From the NCBI RefSeq assembly GCF_943912325.1, contig NZ_CALTTX010000013.1, positions 1-48,725 of the forward strand: DNA of 48,725 nucleotides, given 5' to 3'. The position numbers were made by a program, and so were the translations under genes. The notes under the pieces were generated by a model. That model did not search any database, had not been told where the DNA came from, and saw nothing but the letters and a program-made list of their open reading frames with translations. The first letter of the stretch is position 1; each line of letters opens with the position of its first letter. Shown here in pieces: positions 42,251 to 48,725 of this stretch. Source of the DNA: an uncultured Microbacterium sp. GTDB lineage: Bacteria; Actinomycetota; Actinomycetes; Actinomycetales; Microbacteriaceae.

Positions 42251-42561
42251 TCAGAGCAGCAATGCCCCGGCTCCTGCGGCCCCGAGCACTACCGCCCATG
42301 CCGGTGTTTTCCAGGACGTGAGTGCGACAAACGCGAGTGCCGCGACGACGAGTGATGCGGCGTTCGTGACACCCGCGGTGAATACGGGGTCGTACAGCGC
42401 GGCGGCGAGCAGCCCGACGACTCCGGAGTTCACGCCCGTCAGCACACGCTGCACTCTCGGCGCACGACGCAACCGCTCCCAGAAGGGCAGCACCCCCATC
42501 ACGAGCAGCGCAGACGGCAGAAAGATCGCGAGCAGCGCAATGGATGCGCCGAGCAGCCCAC
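42251..42561 (-). pseudogene. chrA: Chromate transporter gene, 3' half only
   Basis: The C-terminal sequence GLLGASIALLAIFLPSALL, LPFWERLRRAPRVQRVLTGVNSGVVGLLAAALYDPVF and SWKTPAWAVVLGAAGAGALLL matches the second half of ChrA chromate-efflux proteins. The homology stops at about 42560, where the integrase fragment begins in the opposite direction; the open frame beyond that point to 42691 is not ChrA. About three quarters of the gene is missing. The 72 bases between it and the ATPase gene hold nothing else. Confidence 0.8.
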
Positions 42562-42897
42562 TCGGACGAAGTGTCGTTCGATTTGGCGAAAGCCGATGCG
42601 TATGTGTTCGGTGACGACGAGGGCAAGCTGCGCTCACCCGACGCCATGACGAGCCGCTGGGATCGCCGCATGAACTGGCTCGCCAAGGCACACCCGACGC
42701 TGCCCCGCGTGACGATCAAGGGGCTGCGCCACACGCACGCCACACTCCTGCTGGAGCTTGGCGAGCATCCCAAGGTAGTACAGGAGCGCCTGGGGCACTC
42801 CACCATCACAACCACGATGAACATATACAGCCATGTCACCCCGACGATGCAGAAAGCCGCAGCAGACCGCTTCGCGGCCCATCTCGGTGGGGCTTAG
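42559..42897 (+). pseudogene. int: Tyrosine recombinase (phage/island integrase), C-terminal part only
   Basis: The fragment has GKLRSPDAMTSRWDRRM, VTIKGLRHTHATLLLELGEHPKVVQERLGHSTITTTMNIYSHVTPTMQKAAADRFAAHL, quoted here in motif order. LRHTHA supplies the box II Arg, LGHSTI the following His and IYSH the catalytic Tyr. The N-terminal arm- and core-binding domains and the first catalytic Arg are missing, cut at about 42559. It points towards the tRNA-Leu gene 80 bases away, the usual position for an island integrase. Confidence 0.85.
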
Positions 42898-42914
42898 CAC
42901 ATATCTCAGCACAT
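42896..42914. repeat. Two direct copies of AGCACAT, 12 bases apart
   Basis: Copies at 42896 and 42908 start in the integrase stop codon and lie 60-80 bases from the tRNA end. A further AGCACAT in TTAGCACATG context is at 39451. Candidate arm-type integrase sites. Confidence 0.4.
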
Positions 42915-42975
42915 GGCACGAAAATGACCCCCAACCCGTTGATCTAAACCCCAGGTCAGAGGCCATTTTCTGTTC

Positions 42976-42997
42976 GTGCGCGAGGGGGGACTTGAAC
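42976..42997. repeat. Right attachment site (3' end of tRNA-Leu)
   Basis: The 22-bp identity with 38235-38256 covers the 3' acceptor strand and part of the T arm of the tRNA gene plus one base beyond it. Confidence 0.9.
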
Positions 42998-43060
42998 CCC
43001 CACGCCCTTGCGAGCACTGGCACCTGAAGCCAGCGCGTCTACCTATTCCGCCACTCGCGC
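42977..43060 (-). tRNA. tRNA-Leu (anticodon CAG)
   Basis: The minus strand gives an 84-nt class II tRNA: acceptor GCGCGAG paired with CTCGCGC, discriminator A, D-arm GTGGCGGAATAGGTAGAC, anticodon stem CTGGC/GCCAG with loop TTCAGGT (anticodon CAG, reading CUG), a long variable arm TGCTCGCAAGGGCG and the T loop GTTCAAG. CCA is not encoded. A TATCCT -10 (43102-43107, minus strand) with TTGCCG 19 bases further up is a likely promoter. It is the attachment gene of the island. Confidence 0.95.
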
Positions 43061-43222
43061 GAAGCTCGACCCGAGCAAACCCGGGTGCGTGCAACCTGCC
43101 GAGGATATCACGGCACCCCCGGGGCGCGGCAATCGCGGTCAGCGCCCGAGCTGAGGCATCCACACTCCACATTCCCGCGCCCGCGAACGCCGAAGTTCCC
43201 GGCACTCTTCAGGGTGGCTGGA

Positions 43223-43228
43223 TAGCAT
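43223..43228 (+). promoter_or_regulatory. Candidate -10 element TAGCAT of the fhaA cluster
   Basis: TAGCAT lies about 55 bases before the fhaA GTG at 43284, allowing a short leader that carries the AAGGAG ribosome-binding site. The 223 bases between the tRNA and fhaA hold no gene. Confidence 0.4.
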
Positions 43229-43283
43229 GACCCCATACCTGTGCCCGGATTCCCCGAGCGCGCCCGGTCCGACAAGGAGCCCC

Positions 43284-44012
43284 GTGGGTCTACTCGACAG
43301 CTTCGAGCGAGGTCTCGAACGTGCCGTCAACGGCGCGTTCGCCAAGACCTTCCGCAGCGGCATCCAGCCCGTCGAGATCGCGTCGGCACTGCGGCGTGAG
43401 CTCGACACCCAGGCATCCGTCGTCTCGCGCGATCGCATTCTCGTGCCGAGCGTCTTCACCGTCTCTCTCAACCCGGCCGACCTCGATCGCATGCGCGCGC
43501 TCGGGTCGGCCCTCGATTCCGAGCTCGACGCGCTCGTCAAGAAGCACGCCGCGTCGCAGGGGTACAGCTTCGCCGGCCTCGTCTCGATCACCCTCGAATC
43601 GGCGCCCGAGGTTTCGGCCGGTACCCTGCGGGTCGCCTCGCAGACGCCCACGGCGGGTGAGATGGCGTGGCGCCCCGCGCTCGTGATCGACGGTCGCACG
43701 CATCAGCTCGCGGGCTCGCGCACGGTCGTCGGCCGCGGCAGCGACGCCGACATCACGATCGACGACACGGGCGCGAGCCGCAAGCACGTCGAAATCCTGT
43801 GGGACGGCGAGCGCGCTCTCGTGCGCGATCTCGGCTCGACCAACGGCACGACTCTCGACGGCGTCAAGTTTCAGCAGGCGTCGCTCGCGCCCGGCTCGGT
43901 CATTCGCATCGGACGCACCGAACTGACCTTCCAGGTGCAGCCGCAGGCCCGCCGGTCGCAGCCCGTGCGCGACCCCGACGCGACGAGCATCTTTCCGCAG
44001 GCGGGGGTGTGA
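43284..44012 (+). CDS. fhaA: FhaA-type protein (DUF3662 and FHA domains)
   Basis: The 242-residue protein starts with a DUF3662 domain (GLLDSFERGLERAVNGAFAKTF, then QPVEIASALRRELD). It ends with a forkhead-associated domain (about 155-235) containing TVVGRGSDADITIDD, SRKHVEI and LGSTNGT, which binds phosphothreonine. FhaA proteins dock to Ser/Thr-kinase targets at the growing pole or septum. GTG 43284 is chosen because of AAGGAG just before it and because homology starts there; an ATG at 43227 is in frame but adds residues that look non-coding. Confidence 0.93.
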   Translation: MGLLDSFERGLERAVNGAFAKTFRSGIQPVEIASALRRELDTQASVVSRDRILVPSVFTVSLNPADLDRMRALGSALDSELDALVKKHAASQGYSFAGLVSITLESAPEVSAGTLRVASQTPTAGEMAWRPALVIDGRTHQLAGSRTVVGRGSDADITIDDTGASRKHVEILWDGERALVRDLGSTNGTTLDGVKFQQASLAPGSVIRIGRTELTFQVQPQARRSQPVRDPDATSIFPQAGV

Positions 44013-44013
44013 C

Positions 44014-44595
44014 GTGAGCGAGCTCACCCTGTTGATCCTGCGCGTCGGGTTCCTGATCCTGCTGTGGGTCTTCGTTTTCGTCGTCGTGTATTCCGTGCGG
44101 GCAGACCTGTTCGGCCAGCGTGTTCGCAAGCAGCCGGCGGATGCCCCGGGGCCCGTGCGCCAGGCCGGTGCGGCCGCTCCCGTCGCGGCGCCCGTCGTTG
44201 CGCCCGTCACCCCGGGCGCCCCCGTCGCAACGCGCCCAGCCGCAGCCTCAGCACCCGCGGCTAAACCCGCGAAGTCCAAGACCGGCGCCCCCGCGACGAC
44301 CGAGACGGTGTCGAAGCTCGTCGTCACGTCGGGCCCCAAGGCCGGCGTCGAGGTCGACCTCGGCCGCGATCCGCTCACGATCGGCCGCTCGAGCGAGGCC
44401 GGCCTCGTGATCCGCGACGATTACACGTCGTCGCAGCACGCGCGCCTCATGCTGTGGGGAGAGCAGTGGATGCTGCAAGATCTCGACTCCACGAACGGCA
44501 CCTGGCTCGACGGCGAGCGCGTGCACGCCCCGGTTCCCGTCAAGGTCGGCTCCCCCATCAAGGTCGGCGCAACCACGTTCGAGCTGCGAGCGTAA
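44014..44595 (+). CDS. fhaB: FhaB/FipA-type membrane FHA protein
   Basis: The 193-residue protein has one N-terminal membrane helix (LLILRVGFLILLWVFVFVVVYSV), a Pro/Ala-rich linker to about residue 95 and an FHA domain (about 105-190) with LTIGRSSEAGLVI, SQHARLML and LDSTNGTWLDGE. FhaB/FipA interacts with kinase and division proteins in mycobacteria. GTG start one base after the fhaA stop. Confidence 0.93.
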   Translation: MSELTLLILRVGFLILLWVFVFVVVYSVRADLFGQRVRKQPADAPGPVRQAGAAAPVAAPVVAPVTPGAPVATRPAAASAPAAKPAKSKTGAPATTETVSKLVVTSGPKAGVEVDLGRDPLTIGRSSEAGLVIRDDYTSSQHARLMLWGEQWMLQDLDSTNGTWLDGERVHAPVPVKVGSPIKVGATTFELRA

Positions 44596-44608
44596 CGGCA
44601 TCCCTCCT

Positions 44609-45889
44609 ATGGTCTTCGAAGGCTCGAGCACCGCGGTCTCACACACCGGCCGCGTGCGCTCCAACAACCAGGACTCCGGCTATGCCGGGTCGAACCTTTT
44701 CGTCGTTGCCGACGGCATGGGCGGCCACGCGGGCGGCGACGTCGCCTCGTCGGTCGCTGTGCACGAGCTCGAGGGCCTCGATCACCCCTACGATTCGGCG
44801 GCCGAGGCCGAGCGCACGCTGGTGGGCGCTCTGCAGCGGACGGCGGGCGAGCTCATCTCGATCGTGGGGTCGCGCCCCGAGCTCTCGGGCATGGGCACGA
44901 CGGTCGATGCCCTCGCGATGGTCGATGACTACGCCGTCATCGCGCACATCGGCGACTCGCGCGTCTATCTCTATCGCGACGAGCAGCTGACGCAGGTCAC
45001 GACCGACCACACGTTCGTGCAGCGGCTCGTCGATTCGGGGCGCATCACACCCGAAGAGGCCCGCTACCACCCCCGGCGTTCCGTTCTCATGCGGGTGCTC
45101 GGCGACATGGACGCGCACCCCGAGATCGACACGTTCGTCATGCAGACCCACCCGGGCGATCGCTGGCTGCTGTGTTCCGACGGCCTCTCGGGCGTCGTCG
45201 ACCACGCGCACATGCAGAAGGTGCTCGCGCAGGGACTTACTCCCGGGCGCACGGCCGACCTGTTGCTCAAGCAGGCGCTCGACGGCGGCGCCCCCGACAA
45301 CGTCACGATCGTGCTCGTCGACGTCGGCGGTCAGCACGCCGTGTTCTCGGGGACCCCCACGATCGTGGGGTCGGCCGCGACGAACCTGCCGGTCGAGATG
45401 CTGCCGCCGCGCACGACTCTCACGGGCTGGCTGCACCCGGCGCGTCAGGCGGCGAACGAGCCGACGCACTTCGAGCCCGAAGAAGAGTTCCTCGAAGAGC
45501 TCATCGCGGAGGATCGGCGACGGATGCGTCGGCGTCGCTGGGTCTGGTTCGGTGGCGCGATCGCCGTGCTCGCCCTGCTCGCGGTCGCCGCCTTCGGCGG
45601 GTACCGCTGGACGCAGACGCGTTACTACGTGGGAGCCGATACCGACTCGGTCGTCGTCTATCGCGGCATCCAACAGAACATCGGTCCCATCGCCCTCTCG
45701 AGCGTCTACGAAGACACGGGAATCCCGCTCGATACGCTGCCGAGCTTCGAGCGGCGGGTCGTCGAGGCGACGATCTCGGCGTCGTCGCTCGCCGATGCGC
45801 AGGCCGTCGTCGCGCGCCTGCAGCAATCGGCCGGAACCGAGCCCTCCCCGACGCCCGAACCGACTCCGAGCGGGGGCACGACACCGTGA
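44609..45889 (+). CDS. pstP: PP2C-family Ser/Thr phosphatase PstP
   Basis: The 426-residue protein has a PP2C catalytic domain (about 1-240) with the metal-binding NNQDSG, ADGMGGHAGGD, IGDSRVYLYRD and GGAPDNVTIVLVDV. An acidic juxtamembrane segment, one membrane helix (about 307-330) and a short extracellular part ending in Pro/Thr/Ser repeats follow. It removes phosphate from the Pkn kinases and their substrates. It overlaps rodA by four bases (GTGA). Confidence 0.96.
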   Translation: MVFEGSSTAVSHTGRVRSNNQDSGYAGSNLFVVADGMGGHAGGDVASSVAVHELEGLDHPYDSAAEAERTLVGALQRTAGELISIVGSRPELSGMGTTVDALAMVDDYAVIAHIGDSRVYLYRDEQLTQVTTDHTFVQRLVDSGRITPEEARYHPRRSVLMRVLGDMDAHPEIDTFVMQTHPGDRWLLCSDGLSGVVDHAHMQKVLAQGLTPGRTADLLLKQALDGGAPDNVTIVLVDVGGQHAVFSGTPTIVGSAATNLPVEMLPPRTTLTGWLHPARQAANEPTHFEPEEEFLEELIAEDRRRMRRRRWVWFGGAIAVLALLAVAAFGGYRWTQTRYYVGADTDSVVVYRGIQQNIGPIALSSVYEDTGIPLDTLPSFERRVVEATISASSLADAQAVVARLQQSAGTEPSPTPEPTPSGGTTP

Positions 45890-47307
45890 GCCAGAACCTC
45901 GACACCAGCCTCGATACCCAGCAGATCAAGGCGCAGGTCAAGACCGATACGGCGATCGTGACGGCGCTGAAGACGCTCCGGATGCCTCAGACTGCCCGCA
46001 ACCGCGAGCTCTGGCTGCTCTTCCTCGCCTGGATCATCATCGGCTCGGCCGTCGCGCTCGTGCAGCTCGGTGCGACGGGCGGGCTCGACGCTCGCTTCCT
46101 GATGTACCTCGGCGCGATCGTCGTGCTCTCGCTCGCGCTCCACATCGTGCTGCGCCTGCGGGCCGCCAAGGCCGATCCCCTGCTCGTGCCGATCGCGACG
46201 CTGCTGACGGGTCTCGGCGTCGCCGAGATCTACCGCATCGACCTCGCGCAGAACGTCTCGGGCTGGGACGCGTTCGCGACGAAGCAGATTGCGTGGTCGG
46301 CGATCGCGATCGCCCTCGCGATCGCCGTCGTGATTGCCCTTCGCAACTACCGCGTGCTCTACCGCTACACGTATCTGTTCGGTTTCGCCGGTATCGGGCT
46401 CATGCTGCTGCCGATCGTGCCGGGTCTCGGCACCGACGCCAACGCCGACGTGTGGGTCTCGATCGGCGGGTTCATCACCTTCCAGCCAGCCGAGCTCGCC
46501 AAGATCTGCCTCGCGATCTTCTTCGCCGGATACCTCGTGCGCACGCGCGAGAGCCTCGCAACGACGGGCACGAAGTTCCTCGGCGTCTCGTGGCCGCGCG
46601 CGCGAGAGATCGGCCCGCTCTTGGTTTTCTGGGGTCTGTCGATGGGGATCATCGTGATCCAGCGCGACCTCGGCACGGGTGTTCTCATCTTCGGCATGTT
46701 CGTCGCGATGCTCTACATCGCCACGGGTCGTGTGAGCTGGGCGATCCTCGGACTCGTGCTCGCGGCGGCGGGCGTGCTCATCGCGTCTCGAGTGATGTCG
46801 TACGTCGGCGCGCGCATCCACGCGTGGTTGTTCGCGTTCGACCTCGACGTGATCGATGCGAAGCAGGGCAGCTATCAGCTCGTGCAGGGCATCTTCGGGC
46901 TCGCGCAGGGCGGGCTGATCGGCACGGGCCTCGGCCAGGGTCGGCCCTACCTCACTCCCCTCGCTCGCAGCGACTACATCCTGCCGAGCCTCGGCGAAGA
47001 ACTCGGCCTCATCGGCGTCTTCGCGATCCTCTGCCTCTATCTCGTGCTCACGAGCCGCGGCATGCGCATCGGCATCGCAAGCAGCGACGACTTCGGCAAA
47101 CTGCTCGCCTCGGGCCTCGCCTTCACGATGGCGCTGCAGGTGTTCATCATCGTGGGCGGCGTCACGCGGGTGATCCCCCTCACGGGGCTGACCACGCCGT
47201 TCCTCGCGGCGGGTGGATCTTCACTCATCGCGAACTGGATCATCATCGCGCTGCTCTTGCGGCTCTCCGATGCCGTGCGCGAGCGACCGCGGGCGGTGAT
47301 CGGATGA
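45886..47307 (+). CDS. rodA: SEDS peptidoglycan glycosyltransferase RodA/FtsW family
   Basis: The 473-residue protein has about ten helices and SEDS motifs: FQPAELAKICLAIFFAGYLV, VIQRDLGTGVLIFG, GSYQLVQGIFGLAQGGLIGTGLGQG and the late GLTTPFLAAGGSSLIANW. It polymerises glycan strands from lipid II with the partner transpeptidase PbpA. GTG 45886 is the start (overlap with pstP); the frame further left is a shadow. It overlaps pbpA by four bases. Confidence 0.96.
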   Translation: MSQNLDTSLDTQQIKAQVKTDTAIVTALKTLRMPQTARNRELWLLFLAWIIIGSAVALVQLGATGGLDARFLMYLGAIVVLSLALHIVLRLRAAKADPLLVPIATLLTGLGVAEIYRIDLAQNVSGWDAFATKQIAWSAIAIALAIAVVIALRNYRVLYRYTYLFGFAGIGLMLLPIVPGLGTDANADVWVSIGGFITFQPAELAKICLAIFFAGYLVRTRESLATTGTKFLGVSWPRAREIGPLLVFWGLSMGIIVIQRDLGTGVLIFGMFVAMLYIATGRVSWAILGLVLAAAGVLIASRVMSYVGARIHAWLFAFDLDVIDAKQGSYQLVQGIFGLAQGGLIGTGLGQGRPYLTPLARSDYILPSLGEELGLIGVFAILCLYLVLTSRGMRIGIASSDDFGKLLASGLAFTMALQVFIIVGGVTRVIPLTGLTTPFLAAGGSSLIANWIIIALLLRLSDAVRERPRAVIG

Positions 47308-48725
47308 CCCACCAGATCCGGCGACTGTGGCTCGTCATGCTGGCGTTCTTCGTGGCGCTCTTCGTCTCGACGAGCGTCATCCAGGTCGTGCAGGCCGACG
47401 CGCTCAGCGCGCACGAGCGCAATAGGCGCGCTCTCTACGACAGCTACCAGGTCGAGCGCGGCGCGATCCTCGCGGGCGACACGACGATCGCGTTCTCAGA
47501 GCCGTCGAACGACGTCTACGCGTATCAGCGGGTGTACCCGGCGCAGGATGCTGCGATGTGGGCCGCCGTGACGGGTTGGTTCAACCCCGTGATCGGCTCG
47601 TCGCGCGGAATCGAGCAGGCCGCGAACGCCCAGCTCTCGGGTACCTCGAGCTCGCAGTTCTTGCAGCGACTCGAGCAGATCGTTTCGGGTCAGAAGCCGC
47701 AGGGCGGCACGGTGCAGCTGAGCCTCGACCCCGCCGTGCAGAAGGCGGCGTGGGATGCCCTTGGCGACCTGCAGGGCGCCGTCGTCGCGATCGAGCCGTC
47801 GACGGGCCGGATCCTCGCGATGGTGTCGAAGCCCGCTTTCGATCCCAACACGCTCGCGACCCACGACGACGCCAGCGTGAACACGTCATACGCGGCCCTC
47901 GAGGCGAACGCCCAGCATCCCCTCGACAATCGCGCAATCGGCGGCAACATGAACCCGCCGGGGTCGACCTTCAAGCTCGTCGTCGCGTCGGCGGCGCTTT
48001 CGTCGGGCAAGTACACCCCCGAGTCGACGTTCCCGAACCCCGCGCGCTTCACCCTTCCCGGCACCTCGACCGAGATCAGCAACTTCACGGGCGGCGCCTG
48101 CGGCGGCGGGGGCGATACCGTGACGCTCGCCGATGCGCTGCGGTTCTCGTGCAACATTCCGATGGCCGAACTCGCCATCGAACTGGGCGGCGACGCGATC
48201 CGCGACGAGGCTGAGAAATACGGATTCGACCACGTCTTCGAGACTCCGCTCGCCTCGACGGCGTCGACGTACCCGTCGAACGCGATGAGCCCCGATCAGG
48301 TGGGGCTCACGGGCTTCGGGCAATACAACGTGCGAGCGACTCCCCTGCAGATGGCGATGGTTGCGGCCGGCATCGCGAACGCCGGATCGGTTATGAATCC
48401 CACGATGATCGATCGCGTGATCGCGCCCGATCTCTCGGTGCAGCAGCAGACCGAACCGAGCGAATTCCGGCGGGCGTTGAGCACTCAGGATGCCGCGTCG
48501 ATGACCGCGATGATGGTGCAAAACGTCAGCAACGGCGTGGCCTCGGGTGCAAGAATAGGGGGCGTCGATGTGGCCGGAAAGACAGGAACCGCCGAGAACG
48601 GCCCGGGTAATCCCTATACCTTCTGGTTCACCGGGTTCGCGCCCGCTGCCGACCCGAAGGTGGCTGTTGCAGTAGTGGTCGAGAACGGCGGGGGGGGCCG
48701 CCCAGAAGGGTTGTCGGAAGTGGTG
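47304..48725 (+). CDS. pbpA: Penicillin-binding protein A, 3' end outside the window
   Basis: The 474 visible residues start MTHQIRRLWLVMLAFFVALFVSTSVIQV, an N-terminal membrane anchor. The transpeptidase domain has the nucleophile in NPPGSTFKL, SCN in LRFSCNIPMAEL and the KTGT box in VAGKTGTAENGPG. It is the class B partner of RodA and cross-links peptidoglycan. The frame stays open to the last base at ENGGGGRPEGLSEVV, so only the last few tens of residues should be missing. ATG overlaps the rodA stop (ATGA). Confidence 0.95.
   Translation, partial: MTHQIRRLWLVMLAFFVALFVSTSVIQVVQADALSAHERNRRALYDSYQVERGAILAGDTTIAFSEPSNDVYAYQRVYPAQDAAMWAAVTGWFNPVIGSSRGIEQAANAQLSGTSSSQFLQRLEQIVSGQKPQGGTVQLSLDPAVQKAAWDALGDLQGAVVAIEPSTGRILAMVSKPAFDPNTLATHDDASVNTSYAALEANAQHPLDNRAIGGNMNPPGSTFKLVVASAALSSGKYTPESTFPNPARFTLPGTSTEISNFTGGACGGGGDTVTLADALRFSCNIPMAELAIELGGDAIRDEAEKYGFDHVFETPLASTASTYPSNAMSPDQVGLTGFGQYNVRATPLQMAMVAAGIANAGSVMNPTMIDRVIAPDLSVQQQTEPSEFRRALSTQDAASMTAMMVQNVSNGVASGARIGGVDVAGKTGTAENGPGNPYTFWFTGFAPAADPKVAVAVVVENGGGGRPEGLSEVV

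Larger units (their letters stand above)
38235..42997. mobile_element. Decayed genomic island integrated in tRNA-Leu(CAG)
   Basis: A 4.7-kb insertion bounded by 22-bp repeats, with an integrase remnant next to the tRNA. Its GC content is lower than that of the surroundings, most clearly at 38404-39445. Contents from left to right are a nuclease-like gene, a helicase-tail-like ORF, a VIT1-type transporter, a heavy-metal P-type ATPase, a chromate transporter fragment and the integrase fragment. Because the integrase has lost its N-terminal part, the island can no longer excise by itself. Confidence 0.88.

Noticed and set aside
48680..48725. Possible frameshift in pbpA at the run of seven G residues near the end
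   Set aside because: The main frame continues ENGGGGRPEGLSEVV to the window edge, which is compatible with the usual Gly-rich loop before the C-terminal helix.
1..48725. CRISPR array or complete insertion sequence
   Set aside because: No regularly spaced repeats with unique spacers and no intact transposase with terminal inverted repeats were found.

Overview
The window is high-GC DNA (roughly two thirds G+C by eye) from an actinobacterium, most likely a member of the Microbacteriaceae. The evidence is the fhaA-fhaB-pstP-rodA-pbpA cluster at the right end, a NucS mismatch endonuclease gene, a pair of YhgE/Pip proteins, an MrpA-MrpB fusion antiporter subunit, an LxxTG-type sorting signal, and many genes with leaderless promoters (TANNNT six or seven bases before the start codon). 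Genus and species cannot be fixed from the sequence alone.

Layout: 1-4.4 kb holds an unrecognised fragment, then a leftward group of a lactonase-fold protein, a flavin-dependent monooxygenase and purA. 4.6-9.6 kb is one giant secreted, probably wall-anchored metallophosphoesterase with lamin-tail domains. 9.7-12.7 kb has a frameshifted isoprenylcysteine-methyltransferase-like gene, a flavin monooxygenase and a Pr6Pr-type membrane protein. 12.8-15.5 kb is the methionine ABC importer metNIQ. A lone AbrB-type protein and argG follow. 17.4-24 kb is a module of two YhgE/Pip membrane proteins and two paralogous TetR regulators. The YhgE operon and the second TetR gene carry the same operator, TGCACA-N4-TGTGCA, over their promoters, and the whole module is bracketed by two copies of a 50-bp near-perfect palindrome. 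24-26.2 kb has a SRPBCC protein and a CrtI-like oxidoreductase. 26.3-32.8 kb is a leftward mrp Na+/H+ antiporter operon (A/B fusion, C, D, E, F, G) whose genes all overlap by about 4 bases. 32.8-38.2 kb has a LacI regulator divergent from an MFS transporter across a perfect 16-bp operator, nucS, a small alpha/beta hydrolase, a HAD phosphatase and a GntR regulator.

38.2-43.1 kb is a decayed genomic island inserted at the 3' end of a tRNA-Leu(CAG) gene. A 22-bp piece of the tRNA end is repeated at the far side. Inside are a PD-(D/E)XK-like nuclease gene, a coiled-coil ORF that resembles the tail of a SNF2-type helicase, a VIT1/CCC1-family transporter, a heavy-metal P-type ATPase, the 3' half of a chromate transporter gene and the 3' third of a tyrosine integrase gene. 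The last two are fused head to head at one deletion junction. The insertion moved the tRNA 4.7 kb away from what looks like its original terminator.

43.2 kb to the end is the conserved growth and division signalling cluster: two FHA proteins, the Ser/Thr phosphatase PstP, the SEDS glycosyltransferase RodA and the transpeptidase PbpA, which is cut by the window edge.

The most promising things to follow up are the palindrome-bracketed YhgE/TetR module, the helicase-tail/nuclease remnant in the tRNA island, and three families of intergenic palindromic repeats placed at gene 3' ends.
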